Below are positions 35,828 through 43,607 of a stretch of 64,000 nucleotides of DNA, piece after piece. Position numbers and translations under genes: made by a program. Each line of letters starts with the position of its first letter. The stretch's first letter is position 1. The notes below the pieces were generated by a model. That model did no database searches. It worked only from the letters and a program-made list of their open reading frames with translations, and was not told where the DNA came from. Source of the stretch: Dechloromonas hankyongensis (GTDB lineage: Bacteria > Pseudomonadota > Gammaproteobacteria > Burkholderiales > Rhodocyclaceae); NCBI RefSeq assembly GCF_022012295.1, contig NZ_JAKLTN010000005.1:57943-121942 (forward strand), written 5' to 3'.

Positions 35828-37550
35828 TGGCGCCCATCCAGTCCTTGATGATGTTGGCGACCGCCTTCGGATCGGACTGCGCTATATCCCGAGCTTTCTG
35901 AACCATCGCCGCGTAATGATTGATCTGAACGTTGTCTTCGCCTTCCTCGCCGGCGATGGCTACGTGTCCGGCTGCGCCAGCCACACCTTCCGGTGTTTCC
36001 GTACGGTCGGCTTCCGATGGGAACATGACCTTGAGGGAGGGCTGGATGATCTTCAGGTAGAGGAAGGCAATGATTCCGGCCAGCAGCAGGTACTTGAAAA
36101 GTTCCTTGGCGTAGGAAATGTTCTCCGGATCCTTCCAGATCGGCAGTTCGCCAGACGCCTTTTCGCTCGCCGTGAAGGGGGCGTTGGCTATCGACAGGGT
36201 GTCGCCACGCTCCTTGCTGTAGCCCATCGCCTCGCGAACGAGGTCATTGATCTGCTTCATTTCAGCATCGGGCAGCGCTTTGGCCAACGGCTTGCCGTCT
36301 TTGCCTAATTCCTTGCGATGATTGACTACAACGGCCGCGGATAAGCGGCGGATGTTGCCCATGGCCTGCTTGGTGTGGCGGATGGTTTTATCCACCTCGT
36401 AATTGATGGTCGCATTCTTGCTGGTGTTGATCGGCTGTCCAGCAGCGTTGAGCGGGGCGGTAACCCCCGCAGCCTCAAGGCGGCCTGCTGCCTCTCCTGG
36501 CTTGCCCGGCTGGGCAGGTGTCGTGCCGGTCGCCGGTTGAGTCAGGGGGGCCGTCGCGGGGACCGGAGGTTGATTGGTCAGCGCGCCAGGCACACCGCCT
36601 GCCGCCTGGTTGATGCTGGCGGTTTCGTTGTTCTGCTGACTGCGGATACTGGTGCTTTCCGGCGTGTTGTTGGGGCGGAAGCTTTCGGCGGTTTGCTCTG
36701 TCTGCGAGAAATCGATGTCGGCCGCGACCTGAACTTTGAAATTTTCGTCGCCCAGGACAGGCTTGAGGATCTCCTCGATGCGCTTGATGATGCTGTCTTC
36801 GACATCGCGTACGTACTTGATTTGCGCAGGATCAAGCCCCGCTTCAGTCAGCTTGCTCTTCAGTTGGGAAAGCAGGGAGCCGTTCTGGTCGATAACCGTA
36901 ACGTTGCTGATGGGCAGGTTGGGAACGCTCGACGAGATCAGGTGGCCGATGCCGGCAATCTGTCCGGCGTCGAGCGTGCGGCCGGGGTAGAGATTGAGGA
37001 GTACCGAAGCGGTCGGCTTTTGCTCCTCGCGAACAAAAACCGAGGGCTTCGGAATTGCCAGGTGAACGCGGGCTGCCTGAATTGATCCGATCGAGAGGAT
37101 GGTCCGCGCCAGTTCGCCTTCCAGGCCGCGTTGGTAGTTTACCTGCTCGGCAAACTGACTGATGCCGAACTTCTGGTTTTCCATCAGTTCGAAGCCGACC
37201 ATGCCGCCACGCGGCAAGCCTTGCGAGGCCAGTTTTAGGCGTACTTCGTGAACACGTTCGCTGGATACGAGAAGCGAACCGCTTTCATTGAATTTGTGCG
37301 GGATATTCTGCTGTTCGAGGATGGCGACTATGGCACCGCCGTCTTTCTCGCTGAGATTCGAGAAAAGGACTTTCCAGTCGGGTTGCCGGCTCCACATCAG
37401 CGTACCGATAACAACCGCAACGATGGCGGCCAAGGCGACCATGAGCATGATCTTCTGCTGATTGGCCAAGCGGTTGAATGCCTCGCGCAAGCGCTCCACG
37501 GGATTCTGGTCCGGTGCGGTATTAGCCGTCGTTTCAGTTGTCGCTACCAT
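35820..37550 (-). CDS. fliF: Flagellar MS-ring protein FliF
   Basis: FliF forms the MS ring in the inner membrane. I chose the ATG at 37550, giving 576 residues; extending the frame upstream would read through the divergent promoter region. Membrane helices are at about 34-53 (IMLMVALAAIVAVVIGTLMW) and about 485-503 (YLLLAGIIAFLYLKI). The secretin-like ring-building motifs (EVRLKLASQGLPRGGMVGFE, QVNYQRGLEGELARTI) lie between. The acidic C terminus (VQKARDIAQSDPKAVANIIK) binds FliG. It heads the 13-gene fliF-fliR operon. Confidence 0.96.
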   Translation of the reverse strand: MVATTETTANTAPDQNPVERLREAFNRLANQQKIMLMVALAAIVAVVIGTLMWSRQPDWKVLFSNLSEKDGGAIVAILEQQNIPHKFNESGSLLVSSERVHEVRLKLASQGLPRGGMVGFELMENQKFGISQFAEQVNYQRGLEGELARTILSIGSIQAARVHLAIPKPSVFVREEQKPTASVLLNLYPGRTLDAGQIAGIGHLISSSVPNLPISNVTVIDQNGSLLSQLKSKLTEAGLDPAQIKYVRDVEDSIIKRIEEILKPVLGDENFKVQVAADIDFSQTEQTAESFRPNNTPESTSIRSQQNNETASINQAAGGVPGALTNQPPVPATAPLTQPATGTTPAQPGKPGEAAGRLEAAGVTAPLNAAGQPINTSKNATINYEVDKTIRHTKQAMGNIRRLSAAVVVNHRKELGKDGKPLAKALPDAEMKQINDLVREAMGYSKERGDTLSIANAPFTASEKASGELPIWKDPENISYAKELFKYLLLAGIIAFLYLKIIQPSLKVMFPSEADRTETPEGVAGAAGHVAIAGEEGEDNVQINHYAAMVQKARDIAQSDPKAVANIIKDWMGANG

Positions 37551-37586
37551 CAAAGCCCGGGTGAAATTCCATGAAACAGAAGGAGA

Positions 37587-37602
37587 ATCAATTAAGAAGC
37601 CA
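37587..37602 (-). promoter_or_regulatory. Candidate sigma-54 promoter of the fliF operon (imperfect -12)
   Basis: On the minus strand TGGCTTCTTAATTGAT has a perfect TGGC -24 element and correct spacing, but GA where the nearly invariant GC of the -12 element should be. It ends 36 bases before the fliF ATG, the same distance range as the other sigma-54 sites here. Confidence 0.4.
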
Positions 37603-37668
37603 AACTTTCCTAGAAATATTCTACTATTACCGGCGCTGAATCGCGCTGAATTGAACTTATCTTTTTCG

Positions 37669-38871
37669 ATGCCTGTTTCCCAAGATCCTGCCGCAGAGTA
37701 CCTTGCCCCGACGGACGCCGACGCCAAGGCGGCGGAATTGCAGCGGGCGTTCGCCATGTTCAATCAGGTGTCGGCAGAGTTGACCCAGGCGTACGAGGCT
37801 CTGCAAACAAGGGTGACCTCGCTGACCAACGAGTTGGCCATTGCCAACGGCGAGTTGCGGCGCCAGTACCAGGAAAAGGAGGCGCTCTCGGAGCGCTTAT
37901 CGTCCTTGTTGGACGCCCTCCCCGCCGGCGTGGTGCTGCTCGATGCTGCAGCGGTCGTGGTGGCGGTGAATCCTGCTGCCATGGCGATGTTCGGCGCCGA
38001 TATGGCCGGTCGTCACTGGGGCGATATCGTGCGCGCCTCGCTTGAGCCTACGTTGACGGTTGGAGAGTGGTCATTGGGAAATCGGCGCCTATCGATTGCG
38101 GAGAGCATGTTGCCGTCGGCTGGCGGCAAGATCTTGCTGGTGCACGATGTAACGACCGCGCATCAGATGAAGTCGGAACTTGAGCGCAGTCAGCGTCTCG
38201 CCGCCATGGGCGAAATGGCCGCTTCGCTGGCCCATCAATTGCGTACGCCATTGGCGGCAGCCTTGCTTTACACATCAAATCTCGGTCAGCCGGGGGTTGC
38301 CGATGAGGCGCGGGCCAAGTTTTCGGAAAAGGCGACTGGGCAGTTGCGGCGCCTTGAGCGCCTCATTCAGGATGTACTGTTGTTTGCGCGGGGTGAGAGT
38401 ATCGGGCGCGACCGGATGGCGGCAAGCGAACTGTTGGCCGAGGCTGCGCAGACTGTCGAGCCGTTGATGCGGGAGCATGCGCTTGGTTTCGAGGTTGATG
38501 ATGCATGTGATTCGGCGGTACTGATAGGGAGCCGGAAGGCGCTGTTCGGTGCGTTGGTGAATTTGCTGGAGAATGCCATGCAGGCTACGCCGGCAGGCGG
38601 CAAAATTTACCTGTCCGGCCGGCGCCAGGGCGATCTCCTGAGTTTTGCCGTGCGCGATAGCGGGCCAGGGGTGCCGGCTGCCATGCAGGCGCGTATTTTC
38701 GAACCGTTTTTTACGACCAAGGGGCAGGGGACGGGGTTGGGGCTGGCCATTGCGGTGGGGGTTGCCCGGGCACATGGCGGCGCAATCGAATTATTGTCGG
38801 AACCAGAACGCGGAGCGGAGTTTGTGATGACGCTCCCTCTCGGGCAGGCAGATAACGAAGTGGATGATTGA
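37669..38871 (+). CDS. fleS: Sensor histidine kinase FleS (FlrB-like)
   Basis: FleS is the cytoplasmic kinase of the flagellar two-component system. The 400-residue protein has an N-terminal coiled coil (residues 20-80), a PAS-like domain (about 75-170, LLDALPAGVVLLDAAAVVVA), and a phosphoacceptor H189 in ASLAHQLRTPL. The ATPase domain has an N box NLLENAMQATP and a G box FTTKGQGTGLGLAI. No membrane helix is present. I chose the ATG at 37669. It diverges from fliF, and its stop overlaps the fleR start (TGATG). Confidence 0.92.
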   Translation: MPVSQDPAAEYLAPTDADAKAAELQRAFAMFNQVSAELTQAYEALQTRVTSLTNELAIANGELRRQYQEKEALSERLSSLLDALPAGVVLLDAAAVVVAVNPAAMAMFGADMAGRHWGDIVRASLEPTLTVGEWSLGNRRLSIAESMLPSAGGKILLVHDVTTAHQMKSELERSQRLAAMGEMAASLAHQLRTPLAAALLYTSNLGQPGVADEARAKFSEKATGQLRRLERLIQDVLLFARGESIGRDRMAASELLAEAAQTVEPLMREHALGFEVDDACDSAVLIGSRKALFGALVNLLENAMQATPAGGKIYLSGRRQGDLLSFAVRDSGPGVPAAMQARIFEPFFTTKGQGTGLGLAIAVGVARAHGGAIELLSEPERGAEFVMTLPLGQADNEVDD

Positions 38872-40241
38872 TGGCTGAACATAGTTTGCCAATTTTGGTG
38901 GTTGAAGACGATCCCAGCCTGCGCGAGGCCATAGGCGATACCCTGGAACTGGCCGGGCGCCCTTACGTGGCAGTCGGTGGCGGCGAGGAAGCGTTGGCCG
39001 TGCTGGGGACGCAGGCGTTCTCCATCGTGCTCAGCGATGTCCGGATGATGCCGATGGACGGTATTACCCTCCTCAAGGAAATTCGCAGTCGCCTGCCGAA
39101 TTTGCCGGTAGTCCTGATGACCGCTTATGCCGAGGTCGAAAAGGCCGTGGACGCCATGCGTTCCGGTGCCTGCGACTTCCTGCTCAAACCGTTCGAGCCG
39201 CAGGCGCTGCTGGCGCATATCAACAAATATGAACTGCCGGAGAGTGGCGAGTCGGCCGGGGTGATTGCCTCCGATCCAGCCAGTCGCGACATGTTTGCAA
39301 TGGCGCAACGCGTTGCGCAGACGGATGCAACGGTCCTTCTGACGGGAGAGTCAGGAGTGGGCAAAGAGGTTGTGGCGCGTTTCATTCACCGGAATTCGGC
39401 ACGCCGCGATGGACCTTTCGTTGCCATCAACTGTGCTGCAATTCCCGACAGCCTGCTGGAAGCGACGCTCTTCGGCTACGAGAAAGGCGCGTTCACCGGC
39501 GCGCAGCAGGCGCAGGCCGGCAAGTTTGAACAGGCACAGGATGGCACCCTGTTGCTCGACGAAGTGACGGAAATGCCGATGGCGCTGCAGGCCAAGTTGC
39601 TCCGCGTGCTGCAGGAGCGTGAGGTGGAGCGGGTCGGGGGTAAGAAACCAGTGCCGCTGAATATCCGCATCGTGGCGACCTCGAACCGTGATATGGCCGA
39701 GGCGGTCGCGAAGGGGGTATTCCGGGAGGATTTGTACTATCGGCTGAATGTTTTTCCGGTTGCAATACCCGCCCTGCGGCAACGGCGGAGCGATGTCGTC
39801 GCCATCGCCCGCCACTTTGTTGTCGAACACGGCGGCCGTTTTGGGCGGGCCGGTGTGACGCTTTCCCCCGAGGCGGAGGCAATTCTTGCCGCTTACGATT
39901 GGCCGGGGAACGTTCGCGAACTCGAGAATGTCATACAACGGGCATTGATTCTTTCGACTGGCAGGGTGATCAACCCGGAACATTTGAATTTGCCGATCAG
40001 TCAGAGCGCTACGACGTTCGAAGCTGTTGCCGCCGAGGCGTCTCGGGAAAGCGTGGCGGTAGTCGCGGAAACTGGGAAAAAGGTCGATAATATGAAGGAC
40101 TTGGAGCGTGAACACATCCTCCGTACCCTCGCCGAAGTGGGCGGTTCGCGCAAGCAGACCATCGAGCGTCTGGGGATATCGGAGCGTACGTTGCGCTACA
40201 AGCTGCAGCAATATCGAGATGAAGGGTATTTGAAGGACTGA
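38871..40241 (+). CDS. fleR: Sigma-54-dependent response regulator FleR (FlrC-like)
   Basis: FleR activates middle flagellar genes with sigma-54. The 456-residue protein has a receiver (phosphoacceptor D56 in LSDVRMMPMDG), an AAA+ domain with GESGVGKE (Walker A) and the sigma-54 contact loop GAFTGA, and a C-terminal Fis-type helix-turn-helix (RKQTIERLGISERTLRYKLQ). It overlaps fleS by one base and is followed two bases later by the sigma-54 promoter of fliE. Confidence 0.95.
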   Translation: MAEHSLPILVVEDDPSLREAIGDTLELAGRPYVAVGGGEEALAVLGTQAFSIVLSDVRMMPMDGITLLKEIRSRLPNLPVVLMTAYAEVEKAVDAMRSGACDFLLKPFEPQALLAHINKYELPESGESAGVIASDPASRDMFAMAQRVAQTDATVLLTGESGVGKEVVARFIHRNSARRDGPFVAINCAAIPDSLLEATLFGYEKGAFTGAQQAQAGKFEQAQDGTLLLDEVTEMPMALQAKLLRVLQEREVERVGGKKPVPLNIRIVATSNRDMAEAVAKGVFREDLYYRLNVFPVAIPALRQRRSDVVAIARHFVVEHGGRFGRAGVTLSPEAEAILAAYDWPGNVRELENVIQRALILSTGRVINPEHLNLPISQSATTFEAVAAEASRESVAVVAETGKKVDNMKDLEREHILRTLAEVGGSRKQTIERLGISERTLRYKLQQYRDEGYLKD

Positions 40242-40243
40242 TT

Positions 40244-40259
40244 TGGCCTGAAATTTGCT
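40244..40259 (+). promoter_or_regulatory. Sigma-54 promoter of fliE
   Basis: TGGCCTGAAATTTGCT matches TGGCACG-N4-TTGCW at nearly every conserved position, with GG and GC ten bases apart. It starts two bases after the fleR stop and ends 30 bases before the fliE ATG. It is the best sigma-54 match in the window. Confidence 0.88.
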
Positions 40260-40289
40260 AGATAAGTCTTGAGGTTTTAGGAGCTGATT

Positions 40290-40610
40290 ATGGATACCCA
40301 GGGAATCGAACAAATGTTGAGCGTGCTGCGCACTACGGCGGCACAGGCGACCGGCAAGGCGGCTGAAAGCACGCCTGCGGCCGGCTCGCCGGATTTTGCG
40401 ACGGTTCTGAAAGGCTCCATTGACCGAGTCAACGAAACGCAACAGCAGGCCGACCAGATGTCCGAAAAACTGGCGGCCGGTGATACCTCCCAGAATCTGC
40501 ACGAAGTCATGATCGCCTTGCAGACCGCTTCGGTGTCGTTTCAGGAGATGGTGCAGGTGCGCAATAAGCTGGTGTCGGCCTATCAGGATGTCATGAACAT
40601 GCAGGTCTGA
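40290..40610 (+). CDS. fliE: Flagellar hook-basal body protein FliE
   Basis: FliE joins the MS ring to the proximal rod. The 106-residue protein has the family C terminus LHEVMIALQTASVSFQEMVQ, then VRNKLVSAYQDVMNMQV. In most proteobacteria fliE heads the fliFGHIJK operon. Here it is alone behind fleSR on the opposite strand from fliF, with its own sigma-54 promoter. It converges on the ycgR-type gene with an 8-base gap. Confidence 0.95.
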   Translation: MDTQGIEQMLSVLRTTAAQATGKAAESTPAAGSPDFATVLKGSIDRVNETQQQADQMSEKLAAGDTSQNLHEVMIALQTASVSFQEMVQVRNKLVSAYQDVMNMQV

Positions 40611-40618
40611 CCTGCGGG

Positions 40619-41416
40619 TTAGGCTTCGATCAGCCCACTGTCCATCGCCTTGCGTTCTCGTTCGACGCGCGCGATGTAATGTTCAATCTGGCCCAGTCGG
40701 GCGCCAGACAAATTGATGAATTCGCAGCCTACCCGCAGGCTGTGCTCCCCGTTTCGTTCCGATAGTTCGATAGCTTTGCGTACCCTCAGGTTGACGAGAA
40801 TGACACTGTTGCCCAGCAGTTCAAGTCGGCAATTCTGAAACAGGGTGTCACGTTCGAAATAGTGGGCCATGTCGACCGTGGCGGTCAGACAGACTCCTCC
40901 GCCACTGATATCGGAAAGCGGGAGTTCGAACGTCCGGAAAGCACCGCTCCCCTCGGTGTGAGTTGCCAGCTTGCAGAAAATCGGAGCGGATAATGGGGGT
41001 TCGAGGCGAAAGAATTCCCGCCGCTGAAGGCGCAGCAGCGCCTCTGGCAACGGCGCGGCAAGAAGGGGCTGCCCTTGGTATTGCTGCTTTTCCAGTGGGG
41101 CGAGACGGATCTGGATCTTGATGCGGTCAAGATTGGTGACCAGTGTGATTGTTCGGGCGGCGAGAACGGGAATTTTGTTCTCTTCATGCTGGGCGGGGTC
41201 CAGCATAATTTTTCGGTCAGCGACGTCGATTGCCAGGAGGGAAGTCAGGAAAAACCGTTCGCCAGTGTCGAGGTAGGCGGTGATGATACTGTGTCGCTTG
41301 ACGAGAAGCCCAAGGTAAAACTCGACTTCCCGCGCATCGGTCAGGAGGCACTGGCCATACTCATCGAGATGATCGATTTCAAAGCGAGGAAGCGCTTCGT
41401 CGGGTGCCACGGACAT
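40619..41416 (-). CDS. ycgR: YcgR-type flagellar brake, PilZ c-di-GMP receptor
   Basis: This 265-residue protein has an N-terminal YcgR-N-like domain (about 15-120) and a C-terminal PilZ domain (about 128-250). The c-di-GMP motifs are QRREFFR (RxxxR type, residues 131-137) and DISGGG (169-174, DxSxxG type). Such proteins bind c-di-GMP and slow the flagellar motor at the switch or stator. It is the last gene of the flagellin-cluster strand. A GGDEF enzyme that could feed it lies at 60.4-62.1 kb. Confidence 0.93.
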   Translation of the reverse strand: MSVAPDEALPRFEIDHLDEYGQCLLTDAREVEFYLGLLVKRHSIITAYLDTGERFFLTSLLAIDVADRKIMLDPAQHEENKIPVLAARTITLVTNLDRIKIQIRLAPLEKQQYQGQPLLAAPLPEALLRLQRREFFRLEPPLSAPIFCKLATHTEGSGAFRTFELPLSDISGGGVCLTATVDMAHYFERDTLFQNCRLELLGNSVILVNLRVRKAIELSERNGEHSLRVGCEFINLSGARLGQIEHYIARVERERKAMDSGLIEA

Positions 41417-41471
41417 ATGCGGGCCGGGTGATGGAAAGGTGCAATCTTAACCGTTTGCCGGTGATTCCGGT

Positions 41472-41765
41472 TCAAATCGGTGCTTCCGCCTCGCTGTCGC
41501 CATGCTCTATCCGATATAGCCATGCCAGCAATTCGGCAACCGCCATATACAGTTGCGGCGGGATGCTCTGGTCGATGTCAACCTGGGTCAGCAAAGCGAC
41601 CAGTTCCGGGGATTCATGGACGTAAACACCGTGCTCCCTGGCTCGGGTGATGATTTGCTCGGCGATCAGCCCTTTGCCACGCGCCACGACACGGGGAGCC
41701 GCGTCGGTCTGGCTGTAGGCGAGCGCGATGGCTTCGCGTGTCGGGTCAGCTTTCGGCGCTGTCAT
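41472..41765 (-). CDS. FlhB C-terminal domain-like protein (FlhX/YlqH type)
   Basis: This 97-residue protein aligns with the last part of FlhB, downstream of the NPTH cleavage site: YSQTDAAPRVVARGKGLIAE and ELLAWLYRI match the corresponding region of flhB at 6.6-7.7 kb. It lacks the membrane domain and the NPTH motif. Proteins of this type (for example Bacillus YlqH) resemble the cleaved FlhB C fragment and may modulate the specificity switch. I chose the ATG at 41765; it overlaps the end of the FliK-like gene by 20 bases. Confidence 0.88.
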   Translation of the reverse strand: MTAPKADPTREAIALAYSQTDAAPRVVARGKGLIAEQIITRAREHGVYVHESPELVALLTQVDIDQSIPPQLYMAVAELLAWLYRIEHGDSEAEAPI

Positions 41766-42873
41766 GCTTGATGCTGAACTGGACGAGTTTGAGACCCGCG
41801 GCTTCGAACTGTTCCTGCAAGCGGATGCTAGCCGCACCGAGGCGGGTTTCGCCTTCTCGGCTGGAGGCAGTTAACGCAATGTCTACCTGGCCTCCAGGTT
41901 GTAGTCGAAGCGTCGCATCGATACCGCCAAGACTAGGTAGCTGGAGTTTCAGGCGAGTACGCCATTGGTCCCTTTCGCCATCACCTGAGTTGCGCTGGGC
42001 TTGATCGTCGATTTCCCAGCGCATCTCCTGGCCCGGCCATGCTTGCCCTTGCCATGCAAAGGTCTGGGTGGCCAGTGCATCCAACTGCTGCTGAACCAGT
42101 GGGGTCAGGTCGGCTGGAATGCCGCTGATTTGTGGGGGACTGGTCGGCAAACGAGTTGCCGCAGCGGACGATTCGCTGGTACTGCCGGCTGCGGCGGCGT
42201 TCATGGAGGCAGTTGCAGGCTCGGAAGCGTTTCCGATGGTATTCGCCACAAATCGAGCGGTCTCGACGATTACTGGCGAATGCTTCCCCTGCGGCTCCTG
42301 TAGCAGTCGTTCCGTGGGAAGTTCTCCGGCCGCCCAACGTGCTTGATGTGCTTCGTAGAAAACCCCACTTTTGCTCAGGGCGTCACGGAGAATTGGCGCC
42401 AGATCGGCGGCATTAGCGGGGAATTTGTCGACCAGCGGTGCGTTGCCGTTGAGGGGGGCGGGGGAGGCTTTTTTCCCTTGTTCGCCAATTTCACCCAGCA
42501 GATCGCCAATCAGGCGGCCAGTCTGGCTCAGGGTCGTGGCGACCGAATCGGTGCTTGTCGCGGAACTTTGGCTCGATGATTGATTGCCAACAACGGCGAG
42601 GGCTAGCTTGCCATCATTGTCCACAACTTCGAGTTCAAGGCTGTCTCCGGCCTTGGCAGAGAACGGTAGGGCGAGGGTTATTTCCCGTTGCGCGACCAAG
42701 GCACGGTAGGCGCCGTTAGGCAGTAGCGCCATGATCTCGGCCATGACGCGTTGGCCGGGAACCAGTTCGGAAAGGACATCCGTCAGGTTCTTGCTGGGCG
42801 ATATCGCCTGCGGGGCCGTCGGCTGTTCTTGAACGGCCAGCCTTAGGCGACTGGCGACGTCGGCAGGGATCAT
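41746..42873 (-). CDS. Second FliK-like protein (hook-length control C-domain)
   Basis: In this 375-residue protein the C-terminal 110 residues (WRTRLKLQLPSLGGIDATLR, RLQPGGQVDIALTASSREGE and LRLQEQ-type helix) resemble the FliK/Flg_hook C domain. The N-terminal part is distinct, with a folded-looking segment (LVPGQRVMAEIMALLPNGAY) like the YlqG family. It pairs with the FlhB-like gene that follows it, as YlqG does with YlqH in Bacillus. Its function is not established; it may be a second ruler or a switch modifier. Confidence 0.82.
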   Translation of the reverse strand: MIPADVASRLRLAVQEQPTAPQAISPSKNLTDVLSELVPGQRVMAEIMALLPNGAYRALVAQREITLALPFSAKAGDSLELEVVDNDGKLALAVVGNQSSSQSSATSTDSVATTLSQTGRLIGDLLGEIGEQGKKASPAPLNGNAPLVDKFPANAADLAPILRDALSKSGVFYEAHQARWAAGELPTERLLQEPQGKHSPVIVETARFVANTIGNASEPATASMNAAAAGSTSESSAAATRLPTSPPQISGIPADLTPLVQQQLDALATQTFAWQGQAWPGQEMRWEIDDQAQRNSGDGERDQWRTRLKLQLPSLGGIDATLRLQPGGQVDIALTASSREGETRLGAASIRLQEQFEAAGLKLVQFSIKHDSAES

Positions 42874-42882
42874 GGTGCCCTG

Positions 42883-43191
42883 TTATTTCCTTAGCGGATG
42901 AGCATCGAATGATGCCAGAAAGGGGCTAACGTCGTTTTGCCAATCGGCGATTTCAGCTTTTATGCGCAGCTGATTTGCCAGAATGTCTTTGATCAGCCCC
43001 GAAATCATTGCTTGTTGCTCGGCAGAGAGACGTAAGGGCGGGATGGTTTGGATTCTGGCAACCAGCGTATCTACTTGCGATTGCTGGTCGGGGAGTTCGG
43101 TAAAGCGTTGGCAAACGGCATTTGTTGCCATCGCAGCGTGCAGTTTTTGCAGTTCTTGATAAAGCCCGATGAGTGACACGGAGGGCGTCAT
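42883..43191 (-). CDS. fliT: Flagellar export chaperone FliT-like protein
   Basis: This small helical protein (102 residues from the ATG at 43191, which overlaps the fliS stop as ATGA) has charged helices such as LYQELQKLHAAMATNAVCQR and LSAEQQAMISGLIKDILANQ. Position directly after fliS and fliD is that of fliT, the FliD chaperone. Similarity is weak, as usual for FliT, so the call rests mainly on context and size. Confidence 0.7.
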   Translation of the reverse strand: MTPSVSLIGLYQELQKLHAAMATNAVCQRFTELPDQQSQVDTLVARIQTIPPLRLSAEQQAMISGLIKDILANQLRIKAEIADWQNDVSPFLASFDAHPLRK

Positions 43192-43598
43192 GGCTGTGCG
43201 CTGGTGATGATTTTGGCTGCTTCGCCCCAAGCCGAGCTGATTTCTTTCAGCAACATGGATACTTCATCCAGAATTGCCGGTTGGTTTTTGATGTTCGCCG
43301 TAATCAGTCTCCGCGCCATGTAGTCGTACAGCGCAGACAGATTTTGAGCGATCTCTCCGCCAGCCTCGAGGTCCAGGCTCGCTTTCAAGCCGAGATTGAT
43401 GATGTCGATGGCCTTGGATATCGATTGGCCCTTTTCAGCCAGGTTTTGGCTCTCCATGTGCACGCGGGCGAGTGCGACAGCCTGCTCGGCGCCCTGAAAC
43501 AGCAGGGCTACCAACTGGTGCGGGCTGGCGCTTTCGATGTTGGCGTCGTACTCGACCTTCTGGTACGAAGAGATGGGGTTGGATGCACTGTGGAACAT
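43188..43598 (-). CDS. fliS: Flagellin export chaperone FliS
   Basis: FliS binds the flagellin C terminus and keeps it unfolded for export. The 136-residue protein has the family opening SNPISSYQKVEYDANIESAS with PHQLVALLFQGAEQAVALA, and KASLDLEAGGEIAQNLSALY with MARRL. It lies 9 bases after fliD and overlaps the fliT start. Confidence 0.95.
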   Translation of the reverse strand: MFHSASNPISSYQKVEYDANIESASPHQLVALLFQGAEQAVALARVHMESQNLAEKGQSISKAIDIINLGLKASLDLEAGGEIAQNLSALYDYMARRLITANIKNQPAILDEVSMLLKEISSAWGEAAKIITSAQP

Positions 43599-43607
43599 AT
43601 TGGAGCC

